A stretch of 64,000 bases of DNA from Brachycybe producta (GCA_036925085.1 JAUPFP010000114.1:186001-250000); one strand, 5' to 3'; numbered from the stretch's first letter, positions 10,733 to 21,961 are shown. Translations and numbers: made by a program. The notes: generated by a model not told the origin, from the letters alone.

Positions 10733-11060
10733 AGGTGGATTTATGCCAGTAGAAACAGCAAAAACATTGTTAGTAGCAAAATGTTAATTTTGTACCCATT
10801 TGTAACTAACAATTTTTTTTTTGCTTGTATTTCTTATCAACATTGTGCTAATAACAAAGTTAGCAAGAATATTAGCCACATGTTAATGGAAAAAACTAAC
10901 AAATTATGAAAGCACTTATTGAGACTTTTAGCAAATGTCATCAACAAATATTGATAACAAACATTAATAACATTTTACGGGCCGATTTTTAATATTTGTT
11001 AAAAAAAAAAGTATTGCTAATAACACGTGTTTTGGTCATGTTATGTTTCAGTGTAAGTCC
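10733..11060. mobile_element. Miniature element with imperfect ends and GTTAGCAA words
   Basis: The left end 'ggtggatttatgccagtaga' and right end 'gtttcagtgtaagtccact' are imperfect inverted repeats over about 26 bp. The interior holds repeated TTTGTTAGTAGCAA / TTGCTAATAACA words on both strands. No reading frame. Confidence 0.5.
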
Positions 11061-11197
11061 ACTAAAAACGACAAAAAAAAAAACAAATTACTCGAAGTCA
11101 GTATTTAAGATGGTTTATAGTATAGCTAGCTGATTTTCGAACTCTGATTATTCTGTTTTAAAACTCAAGCTTAAATCTCAAAATTCACACTCATGTT

Positions 11198-11469
11198 CAG
11201 GAGCAGATTTAGCTTTGGGGGGGGGGGGGCTGGACTTTAAGGCCTTTCTGGGGCTCTTTTTTTTTTAAAAAAAGTGTTAATAAAATTTATAAATGCTGTT
11301 TGTAATAGAAAAATATGCTGTTTTAATTTTTAAGATATTGTAGTTATTATTTTCAGGCTAATATCTCTCTTTTAACAACTACACGATACTTTGCATTGTG
11401 TCTTGGGGCCCCCTTAAAATTTGAGGCTCTGGGCTCAAGCCAATTAGCCCTAATGTAGATCCACCCCTG
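11198..11469. mobile_element. hAT-like miniature element (CAGGRG ends)
   Basis: CAGGAGCAGATTTAGCTTTG at the left is matched by CAGGGGTGGATCTACATTAG read from the right end. Such CAGGGGYGGATYTA ends are typical of hAT elements. The flanks (CTCATGTT / CTCACACA) share only four of eight bases, so the target duplication has decayed or the ends are misplaced. A poly-G run lies just inside the left end. Confidence 0.6.
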
Positions 11470-11499
11470 CTCACACAGGGGCTCACAAGCTTGGGACTC

Positions 11500-11690
11500 A
11501 ATCATGAAAGTTTTCAGGGGGAAAATGAAGAGAAACTTTCAATGTGTTTTAAAAACTGTACTAACTATGGTAGCTCAATCACTTAAAAATATTTTCATGT
11601 TGATAACTTTGAAAATAAACTTTTTACAGACAATTTCAAAATTACATAAAAAGCTTATTTTTTCCTTATTGCACATTAATTTAGAAGTTT
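11500..11690. repeat. Family B foldback, single arm
   Basis: It carries the left-arm blocks of family B in order: 'aaaatgaagagaaact', 'gtagctcaatcactta', 'attttcatgttgataact', and 'aaaataaactttttacaga'. The opposite arm is not adjacent. The preceding 'gctgattttcgaactctgattattctg' at 11130 is the outer end of the same family, separated from it by the hAT element at 11198. Confidence 0.6.
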
Positions 11691-12249
11691 TCATGTAAGG
11701 GCACAAATTATTCACACTAGTAAACCCATCGTGCAATTTTCAAAATTTACAAAAAGTTGTTTCACTGCTATAAGCAATGCCTACTAAAGAGAATAGAGTA
11801 GTTTTTGATTTTAAGCTAATTCACTTGCAAGCCTAAAAATTCACATTTATTCACACTATACAAACGACTCAAATTTGTGTGAGTAGCCTTTGGGGAGGTA
11901 AGGGGCGTTCACAGTAATGTAGTCTCTGGGCTACAGTGGGCTACAGGCTCTAGTTGCGGCACTAGTAAAAAATGAACACCGTTAGTTGTTGTTTTAAACC
12001 TGGTTATACGTGCAGTTTGAATTGTATGCATGCTTATACCATAAATAGACCTTGTTTACAAATTCAAGATGGAGTACCGGTAACACGCAAGCGTTGAAAG
12101 TGAAAAATTAATGTGAAAACATGCGAATCAAAGTTTTTCACACAAAACTCTATTCTATATCATGCATTACATTGTCTGCTTTGATTTAGTTGAGAAAGGG
12201 ATGTGTGGAATGGCATATTAGTATACAAATTCGTGAGAACTAGGTCTTA

Positions 12250-12383
12250 TAGGGTCGTGTTCTTAATGATTGCTAAGCCAAAGCAAGTGCTGAACTCATC
12301 AGCTTTTACATGAAACTTTCTATCAAAAGTTGATGCGCTTAGCATTAGCTTTGACTTAGCAATCGTTAAGAATGCGAGCCTTA
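12250..12383. mobile_element. Foldback element, ~60-bp arms
   Basis: The left arm (GTTCTTAATGATTGCTAAG, then 'caaagcaagtgctgaa', then 'catcagctttta') is mirrored on the right (CTTAGCAATCGTTAAGAA preceded by 'tagcattagctttga'). The arms meet with almost no spacer. The outer GTRTTCTTAAT motif recurs at both ends of the 1.28-kb element at 39698-40976. Confidence 0.7.
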
Positions 12384-14430
12384 GTCACTAGCGAAACCTA
12401 GCCTTAGTAAATCATGCACAACTTAACTCAAACCTCTACTAATTTGGATATTTACTGTAACATTGATTATACTGTATGTTATCAGACAACTCAAGAGCAG
12501 AGTTTATTATTTGTTTGAATGACTTGTTGTCATTGGGTGGTCGTATTTCGCTTTTTTTTTATATTTTTACTTGTCTCTAAAATCATTGAACCGATCATTT
12601 CAAATCACATGATGTTATTGAATTTGCTATCAAGAGGCAACTGTAGTGCTTTCAAGTTGAATAAATAAAATTGTGTACTGTATTGTGGTCAAGGAGTCAA
12701 GGTTATAGGTTTACAGATATTTATTTGTTTCCATGTTATATGCTAGCTTAGTAAAAATAAAAAATAATATATTTCAAAATGTTTTAATTACAACATTACT
12801 AATAAATGTAAACTGTTGACAGTGATGAGGAGTGACTGTATCCCAACAGTCTTACACTAGAAACTTGATACATATTTATAATATGCATTGTAAAAGATGA
12901 TAAAAAAAAATATAACAAGTGTGATTGTGGAATGTGGAGTCATGCTACACGTGCACACTGAATGTTGACACAGCAGCGCACTTCTACATAAGAAAATATA
13001 TGGGGAAAGAGAGTGCATGTACAAGTGCACAGCTGAATTCCGACTCCCACTATGAATTTATGAAAATGCACGCACTGTACGTGTTTTTCACGCAGCTCAA
13101 AAGCTCAAATTTGAAGCTCAAAGCGCGCATACAAACCACCTCTAGGCTGCTAGGTATACAAGCAATCAGTAAACGTAAAGAGCAGTGTTCCTCCATTATA
13201 TTTATTGTAGTCGGGCTCCTATTTGAAGTTTGTTCTGCATGATTTAGTAACTTTTCTATTAAAACATGAACAGGTGTGGTTTCCATGGCAATACGTATGT
13301 TAAACATTAACTAACGGTAATCAGGGAAGCAGCGTCACATTCTGGACACAAAAAAGCCATTTGAGCAGGCCTTTTACACACTGGTACACCAAGTGAGGAA
13401 AACCGCAATCCAGAAGATCCCGGGATTGACACATAAAATCCCGGTCGTGATCGGGTCCAAGAAATCTTCTGAGATTTGATTCCCTACTAAAAACTTAGAT
13501 TTTAAATTAAATTGTGTAATATTTTAGTAGTTATAGAGCTCTGTTATTTAAACAAATACAGTAGTTATTTACTGAAAATGGAAATTTCACTATTTTTAAC
13601 TACAGTACTTTTCGAAAGTATAGTTGGAATTGCCATTAAATTATTCAACACACAAAGTAAAAATTAATTAGTAGTTTAATAACTTCCCATATCTGAAACA
13701 ACTAAATACAATGAAGTATAATTCTAGTACTGGAAGAAATACGTATTATAATTTAAAATTGCTCAAATCCATTTTGTACGATGTTGCAAACCACAGTTTG
13801 TATAGAATTTAATTTAAAAAAAAATTTGAAATTTGAATAATTATTTGATAATAAATGAAAATGCACCTTTTTCCAAAAAACATTGGGTAGTGAAATGCAA
13901 TGAAATAATGAGGATAAGGATATTATAACCAAAAAAATGACAACAACAAAAAATGACACCAAACCAAATGTGGAAAAAAATGTGCAAATATAATGAAACA
14001 ATGGGTAGATTTAGTTCTATGCATAAATCATATAAGCCATTTCTCTCATTAATAATTAATATTAATTAGCCTTAAAGTATACTTTATATTTAATTGGAAG
14101 AAATTAATGGGTATCTGTGACGTCATATATTCGTTTTTCGACGGTTGCTTGGTTGACTGCTGTAAAATGTAAAATCCCCCCTTTTTTAGTAAATTTAAAC
14201 AAATTGAAATTGAAATATTAATTTTTATTTTCAATATATGAGATAACGTTGAAAAAGATATGTAGATTAATCTAATCTAATATTAATACGGCATACAGGT
14301 ACAAACACAAATTGTAATACATCAGTTCACACAATTGGTAATTGTAATTAAAAAGGCTCAAATTCAAGAGTAAAATTTAGCACTTGAAATTTAAACATTA
14401 ACACTCTGAGCAAGGTTTCAAACCAAAAAA
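12384..14430. other. Gene-free stretch
   Basis: Opposed frames of 105 and 85 codons overlap at 12925-13307, but neither has a recognisable domain. A short GC-richer patch near 13316-13480 includes an inverted ATCCCGGGATT word. Nothing else can be supported. Confidence 0.4.
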
Positions 14431-14725
14431 AGTCTTGTTATTGGATTAAGAGGAATGAGCAATTCCAGTAGCAATTTTAAACGAAACTAAAAAGTGTTTT
14501 TGAAACTAGAAGGGTAACTAATCACTATCAGGTATTAAAATACGTCTACTAAGTGGTCAGCTGCTTAAAGTTGGGTCTTTTTTTAAAACTCGCATAAAAA
14601 GCTTATTTTGAAAGATGTCGATATGAAAATATCCTTAAGTGATTGAGCTACCCTTCTAGTTTGTAAATTACATTCAAGTTTCTCTTCATTTTGCACTTGA
14701 AAGAAAGAATAATCAGAGTTCAAGA
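14430..14725. mobile_element. Family B foldback, both arms
   Basis: The left arm 'gtttttgaaactagaagggt' at about 14493 is inverted at about 14650 as 'acccttctagtttgtaaa'. Further right are 'aagtttctcttcattttgca' and 'gaaagaataatcagagttca'. A central 'cataaaaagcttattttgaa' block matches the copies at 3537, 38500 and 52960. The element folds back on itself and has no coding frame. Confidence 0.65.
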
Positions 14726-15180
14726 TGCATTTACTCTTTAAAACACTCCTCTGTGTTTCTTTTTTTTGTAGCCCTGTTCAGAGGGTTTAAGATGAAATTC
14801 AAGTTTGCTTTTGATAATCTTTTTCTTTGTGCATAACCCGAATTTGTAAAAAAAAAAAATAAAGTATTGTGTATTTTATAAGTTAATGGGAAAATCTCGT
14901 AAGTTTCATTGTATAACTTTCTATTCACGATTATTATGTCATTTCTTAAAAAATGAAAGGCATTTTAGTATAATTTCCGGATATAATAGTGTAATTACAT
15001 GGTATAGTTTGTCTCAATCATTTTAATCATCATACACTCTTCTTAAATATTGTATATTGAGTAAATCCAATCTCGAGAGATGAGTCAATCATGATGTTTT
15101 ATAAACAATTGATAGTAATTAATTATTAAGCCAATTTTCTGCCAATTAAAACGTTCTGTTAATTTATTTATGACACAATC

Positions 15181-15534
15181 TAAGGCTGGCTCCCTGCGAA
15201 TAACTTTGTGGCGCTACATTGTGGTGCCAAAAAGTGGTTGGTAGACACCACATGCTTCACTACTCGGTGGAAGCCACTTAGTAGGACCTTGACCACTACT
15301 TAGAAACATGTGGTGGTCGCCTCTTGTGGCCCGTCTAAACACATCCTATGTAAAAACGACCACTGTTTTCGGCAAAACAAAGTGGTTAATGCGGCTCAAT
15401 TACTTCACACGGACCACCACTGAAAACAATATTTGGCTCGTGTGAACACCTCCTATGTAATTACTAATCAGTCGTCTGCTAAATTTCGACTACTTATGTG
15501 GCGCCACAAAGTCGTCTGTGTGAAACCAGCCTTA
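15181..15534. mobile_element. Miniature inverted-repeat element (TAAGGCTGG ends)
   Basis: TAAGGCTGG at the left and CCAGCCTTA at the right bound a 354-bp element. The inverted match continues inward to 'actttgtggcgctaca' / 'tgtggcgccacaaagt', about 40 bp in total. The interior has repeated ACCACT / AGTGGT words. Target duplication could be TA but is not diagnostic. Confidence 0.7.
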
Positions 15535-16059
15535 GTGTCTAGAATAGGGGGGGTGACCAAACGTGAATCATGAAGAACCTTGTTTAGTTATTTTTTATTA
15601 AAAAAAAACTGACAAGCATTCATTTTTAATGAGCAGTTTTGCTGCAATTCCGTTTAATAGAAGTCAGTAACACTTGAGCTTTCTTTCAATTTCAAATGGT
15701 TGTCATTTAGACAAACTGTTATAACAAATTACAATGGGTGCATTTGAAGACACATTAGTGTACAAGCACTTTACGAAACAAATGTAACAATACCGTACAT
15801 GCTTATTTAAAAAGGAACTCTTCCTTATAGTTATTTGAAAGCCGTAATTATAGGGTTCGTACATAAGTTTAAACCGTGTTCAACCAATGACAGTTTTGCC
15901 CTGACAAAATTTGCCTGTGGTGGCAATATTATATATAATTTGATATCTCTTTTTGTTGAAATATTTCCATTCGAAAGTAATTGCGAAACATTTTCAGTTT
16001 CAGGTGTCACGTTGACAAAAGCAAACATTTCTGACACCTTCTTCTTCTTTATAAGTTTA

Positions 16060-16245
16060 ATCAAAGCCCAAAAGCTTCAGAGCCCATCGGAAACATTTGT
16101 GCCATCTACGGATGAGAGACTATTGCCAAAAGAACAGTCCAGAAATGTCTTGCACGCTTCGAGAAGGGCAATTTCGACATTAATGACATTATGGGCTCTG
16201 GGAGGCCATTGGATGTCGATGAGAATCGTATGAATGCTTTAGTCC
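16060..16245 (+). pseudogene. Mariner-type transposase fragment, broken
   Basis: In the frame starting at 16092 the peptide reads NICAIYG, a TGA stop, ETIAKRTVQKCLARFEKGNF, then DINDIMGSGRPLDVDENRMN. This matches the N-terminal half of mariner transposases: the NIC..YG block, the RTVQ.W.ARF..GNFD helix-turn-helix segment and the conserved SGRP motif before the linker. The catalytic domain is absent, an in-frame stop interrupts it and the similarity ends near 16245. It is a dead remnant. No TA-flanked inverted ends were found around it. Confidence 0.72.
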
Positions 16246-16274
16246 ATTTTTTTCCCTGTCACAGGAATAGCATA

Positions 16275-16484
16275 CAGGAATGGAAGACATTCATGTCTTG
16301 CAAACATAACTGGGAATATATATTGCACCCAACAGTTTCCATTCTCGCTCTTCCGGTGCATTTGCAATAAATTTTCAAATTTGCACAGTGAATCGGTTTA
16401 ATTTTTGAGGCGCAATTTGCACACAGGAAATGAAGACATTTATGTCTTGCAGACCTATCTGGAAATGTATTGCACCCAACAGTC
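16275..16484. repeat. Direct repeat of ~58 bp, 152 bp apart
   Basis: The block 'gaagacattcatgtcttgca' through 'attgcacccaacagt' at about 16275-16333 recurs as 'gaagacatttatgtcttgca' through 'attgcacccaacagt' at about 16427-16484, in the same orientation. Each contains a short GACAT/ATGTC palindrome. Confidence 0.7.
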
Positions 16485-17342
16485 CCATTCAACTATACTC
16501 TTAAGAGTATAATTTTGATTCGAACTTTTGTCACATAACTATTAAAATATAACTTGTATTAATAACGAGCACTTCCAGAGTCGATCATGACAGCAGAATG
16601 GTGACATTTCCATGGGTTCTGCTGTTTTTTTGTAATATTTGTAATTGCTGTTGATTGTAGAAACAACTAAAACAAATGCCCAGTGCACATACACACACAA
16701 ATAATAAATTAAAAGGACATAATGGCACTGTGCTGTGCTCATATGTGTAAAAAAACACCACCTGTTTCGGTGATCGATTGACACCTAATGCGACCAGACA
16801 CTCAAACGTAATAAAGCATTAATGGTGTCTGTGCCATTTAGCAGAAAGGACAAATGACTGGAAGAAGTCTTTTATATTCCACCAAAACGCAATTAATTTT
16901 TTTTTGCAACAATGAGAATATCCTGCGTTTTTTTGTTGTTGTTGTTATGAAGTATTATTTTATATGGCTACAACAATGTGACTGCATATAAAACACATCA
17001 TAGAAATTCATATAGAAGCTTTGACAACCACAGTGAGGCCAGCTCCCGTTATAGAATAATCTAACTGTAGAAAATTTTATCACAATTACAATTAGGGTTT
17101 AGGTGTAATTAAGAACATTCAAATTTAATTTAATGTATCAAGTAAAAAAAAGCAACAAACATGATTTGACATTTTTTTTATTCTAGTCGCCAATAAATAA
17201 GGCTAAATTAATGTAATTAATCTCTTTTTACATTAATCATCTCAGAAATTTAAAAGGCTGTCACATTTTTTTAGGTTATTCTTGGGAAGAAAATATGGTG
17301 TAGAAGAAACTATGTAAATTTAATTAATAAAACAAATTGTTT
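16485..17342. other. Gene-free AT-rich stretch
   Basis: Nothing supportable: A/T-rich DNA with a GTT microsatellite near 16932-16946. Confidence 0.4.
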
Positions 17343-17470
17343 TTAAGGTGGCTCTACAGACATTTATTTTGCTTTTGTTCCACCAGACAGCGAAACTGCA
17401 GTCGCCATAGATGTTTTTGTAAAATTTTCATGCAAAAACGTCAAGCGAACGTTTTTTTGCATTGCGTTTC
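17343..17470. repeat. Family C end fragment
   Basis: It begins TTAAGGTGG and continues 'acatttattttgcttttgtt', then 'atagatgtttttgtaaaatt' and 'caaaaacgtcaagcgaac'. These correspond in order to the terminal part of the complete family C copy at 49118-49577. The rest of the element is missing. Confidence 0.6.
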
Positions 17471-18040
17471 CTTGCTTTGCATGCACTGTTAGCGTTGGTC
17501 GATTTCGACGGCAAAATTACATAGGATTGTCGTCAAAACCGACTACTTCGATTTTTTTCATAAAAAGTACATCGTGAATTTGTGACCACAACTCAACCAC
17601 CTGCAACGTCATTTTGCAGTCATGGTTGTTGAACACCAAAAGTGGTCTGTGTGTCAAGGTTCATATTGTTGACAATAATAGACTATAAATCTGTTTTTTT
17701 TTAACTTCCGTTATAACAACTGCAGTGTAAAAATATTTTTTTGTTTATGGTCCTGTCTGCAGACCACCTGGCACACTATACTTACTCTAAACGGTCTTTT
17801 TGAATTGCAAAAAGCATAAATAATTCCTTTTACCTTAGTAAAATAGCGTATCACCTGTTAGAAAATGAAGGTTGTTCCTCCGTGTAGCCATAGAAATAAC
17901 AGTTAACTTTTAGTGATTTTTAAGGCGATTTTCTTATTCAAAGAGCTATCCTGGCCCAATCCAGTATGTGTAATATGCTGATGATGATGGCCAAATTATA
18001 CCAATTAGATAACAGTGTACATAATACATGTATATTAAAA

Positions 18041-18195
18041 GGCTGGTGCACACCATAAGGTTTTATGTACTTACGGTAATTAGTCCAATATGCAGACTTG
18101 CAGCCATTGAAATACTTAGTTCGGTTGGTACAATTAAACAAAGCACGTGCACAAAAGAGAGCGAAGTTACGTTAACTTCATGGTGTGAACCCTAG
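18041..18195. mobile_element. Imperfect inverted-repeat element
   Basis: 'ggctggtgcacaccataagg' is mirrored imperfectly by 'cttcatggtgtgaaccct'. The arms are diverged and the boundaries are approximate. The outer word resembles the ends of the element at 15181. Confidence 0.4.
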
Positions 18196-18523
18196 ACCTT
18201 ATTATAAATTACACTTTATAAAGTTATAACACGAATATTACATTTGAAATTAGAATTTCGAATTTCTGCATCGTATTATTGTTTTTATTTATTTCAAACT
18301 TACGAATAGAACATCAATTAAAAAACAATGAAATTCATGAGATTACTTATTTTGAGTAAAAACAAAAGTTGTAAAATTGTGACCTTAATTTAAGAAATGG
18401 CAACAAAAAAAATTCATCAAAAAAAAAATATTAGATCTCAGATTATAGTTGAATATTGTGACCAGTTATTTTTAAGTGAAAAGTGTAAAAAAAAAAATTC
18501 AGTTTGTTAGGAAAATCAAATAG

Positions 18524-18695
18524 GGGACAGACTAATCGTAAGTTACTAGGTGACCTAGACGTTTTTACATTCTGGGGGGCTACGCGCCCTCCAGACCCCC
18601 ATCAACAAACGTAATTTAACATAACTCCACCTAATCACTGATATAAAAAGTTCTGAAGTGTAGGTCACCTAAGTGACATACGATTAGTCTGTTCC
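18524..18695. mobile_element. Miniature element with 9-bp target duplication
   Basis: The ends GGGACAGACTAATCGTA and (reversed) GGAACAGACTAATCGTATG form inverted repeats of about 35 bp. The element is flanked by ATCAAATAG on both sides (18515-18523 and 18696-18704). A 9-bp duplication points to a Mutator-like element, although an 8-bp hAT-type reading (ATCAAATA) is possible. A diverged copy lies at 35955-36210. Confidence 0.8.
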
Positions 18696-18949
18696 ATCAA
18701 ATAGTAAATAAATATTACCAGAGAGCTACAATTTTCGTGTTGATGCGTTTGAAAATAAACATTTGATGGCACTTTGGAAACAAACAAACAAAACAAAAGG
18801 GCCAATATCGGATTTGTAAAAACAAATAAAAATAATTAAGCAGCATTTAAAAAAAAACTGACATAAAAGTTTATTTTCAAAGACATCAATCATGAAAATA
18901 ATGGTCATGATGTTTATAACAAATTTTGAATTTGTTTCGTCAACGTTTT

Positions 18950-20160
18950 AATTGTTATTTTCATGCAAGATTTACTGCAACAAATGAATCAAATGTTGCA
19001 CGTAGTAAATCTTAACACAATGCTTTACACAACGATAATTGCAATGTATTCAAGAACATATTGATTGCAATGAATGTTGCTGGAAATAATTGCCAATGTG
19101 ATCCCAATTTTAAGCTGCGGTTACACTTGACAATGTATACAGCAAAGTCACATTTTCGTGCAAAATTGACTACGAGAAAGGAGTCAAATGTTGCAGGAAA
19201 ATCTTTCCCAATGCCTCAAGCCTATAGTACACACTTGGATATAAAGTCACGCGACAATGTATTAAGACTGTAGTCTGTCGAGATTGCAGACTTTGTGAGT
19301 ATATGTCGCATCCATTTGGTTTTATTGTACATTATACGAATATTTCGTGAAATGGACATACATTTCGTATAATTGGACAATTAAACCAAATGGATACGAC
19401 ATGTATATTATCACGCGTCCATACCTAAATTCTGTTGCGCAACATGGTAACATATTTTCCGTTTCGAGCGAGATTCAAAAGATATGAGAAGTTTGTCTCG
19501 CAAAAGTCTTGAAAACTTTCGGAACATTGTCTCTACAAAGTCTAGTGAATGTATCTCGACAAGGCCACATACTAGTGTCGCGCAACTTAGCATCCAAACC
19601 TTTGCAGAAAGATTTCATCACATTGGCAATTGCAATTTATTCAAGAACAAATTGCAATGAACACACTGCAATCACACACTCCCATCTTTAAGCTGCGGTC
19701 ACATTTGCAAAATTGCATGATTATGCAACATTTTCTACAAAAAAAAAAAATTCGAGTCAAATATTGCCGTAAATTTTGCAACAATGCTTTGCACAAGGAT
19801 TTATCGCACTGGCAATTGCAATTTATTTAAGAATGCTTTTCAAGTTAATCTTGCTGTAAATATTCCTAATGTGATCCCAATTTTAAGCTGCGGTCGCATT
19901 GATAATACTGTATTTACAGCAAAGATACATTTTCACACAAAATTTACTGCAAGAAATGATGAGTTAAATTGCTGTAGTAAAATATTGCACCATTGTCTCA
20001 TAAAAAGATACTGTCACATTGGCAATCGCAATTATTTATTCTTTAAAAACACATTGAACTGAATGTTGCTGTAAATATTTCTAACGTTAAGCTGCAGTCA
20101 CATTCACAATATTTATAGCAACTTTCATTGCAAAGTGTCTTTGAATAAATTGCAGTTATC
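18950..20160. repeat. Diverged tandem array, ~200-bp unit
   Basis: The landmark TTTTAAGCTGCGGTTACA / TTAAGCTGCGGTCACAT occurs near 19108, 19688, 19883 and 20089, spaced 195-205 bp in the right part. Between landmarks the blocks 'ttggcaattgcaatttatt', 'aatgttgctgtaaat' and 'aatgtgatcccaatttt' recur. The larger gap between the first and second landmarks is filled by a different inserted sequence, including the hairpin at 19298-19408. Overlapping short frames are a product of the repetition. Confidence 0.65.
19298..19408. repeat. Hairpin inside the tandem array
   Basis: 'atccatttggttttattgta' and, on the other side, 'caattaaaccaaatggat' are inverted, with an inner CGAATATTTCGTGAAATGG / CATTTCGTATAATTGG match. 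Related sequence in the reverse orientation occurs at about 48168-48203. Probably part of an inserted element. Confidence 0.55.
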
Positions 20161-20764
20161 CAAATAATCTTGCAACACTTGTAGACGTTTCTTGCACAGT
20201 GCACACTCTTGACTTGCACTAAATGTTGCGGAAAACATAGTAGCCAGTGTAATCGCCCTCTTTAGACCGGTTCCATAAAAAGTTGAGGTGCTTTTACACC
20301 AAAGCAACACACTTTTGTGACATGTATATAACCATTTCAGTTGTTTTTTTTTGACATTTTGTCAAATGCTTGACAAATGTAATGAAACGTATACCATTAT
20401 TTCCAAATGAAACGTATCTAAATTATCAAATAAACAATAAAACTAGAAACAGTTTTATCGCCATTGTGTAAACGTTTGAGTGACAGGTTGAGCGTGTAAC
20501 GTGTCGAAACATGTCGCTTGGGTGTAAACGCTCCTTTACGCAACAACTGTCAAAAAAAAAAAGTGGCATCAGGTGAAGAAGAGATGGAGGGAGAAAAAAA
20601 ATAACATTAAAAAAAATATACAAATGAAAAACATAGAAACACGCATAAACACACACACACAGAGAGAAACACGTGAATTCATAGCTCTAAAAGATGTTAA
20701 CGTTATTTTTGTTTTAAATTTTAATTTATGAATTATGAAGGCAATTTTTCTTGTTGTTGTTTTT
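20161..20764. other. Region downstream of the GT31 gene
   Basis: This would hold the 3' untranslated region of the minus-strand gene. Read on the minus strand, an ATTAAA variant lies about 40 bases after the stop (20720-20725) and an AATAAA about 725 bases after it (20035-20040). Neither is proven. A short CACACA/GAGA repeat lies near 20650-20670. Confidence 0.4.
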
Positions 20765-21961
20765 TTATAGATTTTGTTCATTGGTTATGTTTTGTGCAAA
20801 ATTGAGGCGTTTCAATCTCTTTGTTTTTTTGCGATGTTGCCTTTTGGTCCACTTTAATTTCGGAAGTCCAACAAGTATGGCATAGTTCCTATAGTTTTCG
20901 TGTAACTTGCGAGTTAGGTTGCCATTAGCTCCAGTTGGCCCTACGGTAAAACGAGGTTGCATATTTGGATTTAAGTTCTGAACTTCCTGCATTTCTATCA
21001 CATTGATGGTGTAGTTGACGTTTAAGTCACTGGGAACCTGTCCCAAAGCTTTGACCAAAGTACCTGTGATGTAGGCATCATTCATCCAATAGGTTGGTAC
21101 TTTAAGTGCTGCAACATCAAGCCTATAGGCCATATGTGGTGTTACGATATACATCCATCCTTGGCAGTACGGGTCGTAGATATCGGACGGATGTTCAGCT
21201 TTTGTAACGGTATACTTTCCGGTACGTAAAACCGGAGTGTTGACCATCATCTGGAAGCAACCGACAAAGTCTCGCGTATTGCCGAACTGTCCTTCGAGAG
21301 CATCGATAAGGCCGTAGATGTCGATCGAGACGTCGTCGTCTGCGTGCATTACAAACTTTGCCTGCCGACAGTACTGCCAGGCCCATCTGAGACCCATCAA
21401 GTCACGCAAGGTCACGTTGCGATAAGAGTCGATGAAATTACCCTGAAGTACATCACCGTAATGTTGACTTTCAAGTTCAAGTTGTATTTGTTGGTCGTTG
21501 TTGGTCAATTGGCCAAAGGTAAAGGCCACACGGAATGGGAACCCATTTATATTTGGCTGGCCCCATGTTTGGCGAATAACATCGCGAAGTTCAGTATTTG
21601 CCGGATGCGAACCGACCAGCACCAGCATGTAGACGCTGTCGCTACCGCAAATATCAGTATTTATGAGATGTTGAAACTCTTCGAAGTCTCCGAGTGGACA
21701 TGGAGGCTGGTAAAGGGTTTGCGGTTTGCTGTGGCGTCGGCTGGAACCTGGGGCATTGAAGTCTTGATAAAGTTTCTGGCAGGGCCAGTTCCGTTCCAAC
21801 GAAACGTTACTAACAATTTCATCCACATCCAAAGTGATGGTTGGTGCTTGGATGAATTTTGGTGTTTGTTGCGGAATTCCGGCTAACGTGTAAAGTGCCA
21901 GAAAGAAGAATGTGGCTAACACTAGAAGTGCCAGACTTCTTGATGTCACCATAAATGCCAT
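20765..21961 (-). CDS. GT31 beta-1,3-galactosyltransferase-like protein
   Basis: Predicted Golgi type II membrane glycosyltransferase of family GT31, transferring galactose or GlcNAc in a beta-1,3 linkage from a UDP-sugar. With the chosen ATG it has 398 residues, in line with the family. A short basic cytosolic tail is followed by a hydrophobic anchor at about residues 9-28 (LALLVLATFFFLALYTLAG). The catalytic domain runs from about residue 110 to 330. It has the LRDVIRQTWG motif (near 125), ESQHYGDVLQ..F.DSY.N.TLRD, the metal-binding DDD (HADDDVSID, near 208), DPYCQGWMYIVTP (near 263) and WMNDAYITG (near 292), where the usual ED is ND. Five N-glycosylation sequons and a very basic C-terminus are present. 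The start at 21961 has a strong context (AAAAATGG). An in-frame ATG at 21994 has a weaker one, and the frame opens upstream at 22024 on a non-ATG codon after a stop. There are no introns in the coding part, as in many B3GALT genes. The exact donor and acceptor sugars cannot be told. Confidence 0.93.
   Translation of the reverse strand: MAFMVTSRSLALLVLATFFFLALYTLAGIPQQTPKFIQAPTITLDVDEIVSNVSLERNWPCQKLYQDFNAPGSSRRHSKPQTLYQPPCPLGDFEEFQHLINTDICGSDSVYMLVLVGSHPANTELRDVIRQTWGQPNINGFPFRVAFTFGQLTNNDQQIQLELESQHYGDVLQGNFIDSYRNVTLRDLMGLRWAWQYCRQAKFVMHADDDVSIDIYGLIDALEGQFGNTRDFVGCFQMMVNTPVLRTGKYTVTKAEHPSDIYDPYCQGWMYIVTPHMAYRLDVAALKVPTYWMNDAYITGTLVKALGQVPSDLNVNYTINVIEMQEVQNLNPNMQPRFTVGPTGANGNLTRKLHENYRNYAILVGLPKLKWTKRQHRKKTKRLKRLNFAQNITNEQNL

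Noticed and set aside
12925-13307. Overlapping opposed frames of 105 and 85 codons
   Set aside because: No domain, no codon bias seen, and both strands are open, which suggests chance.
16775-16945. Search for CRISPR-like arrays here and elsewhere
   Set aside because: All repeats found are transposons, minisatellites or microsatellites. No regular repeat-spacer pattern exists, and the DNA is animal.
21344-21886. 180-codon plus-strand frame
   Set aside because: Antisense shadow of the GT31 coding sequence.
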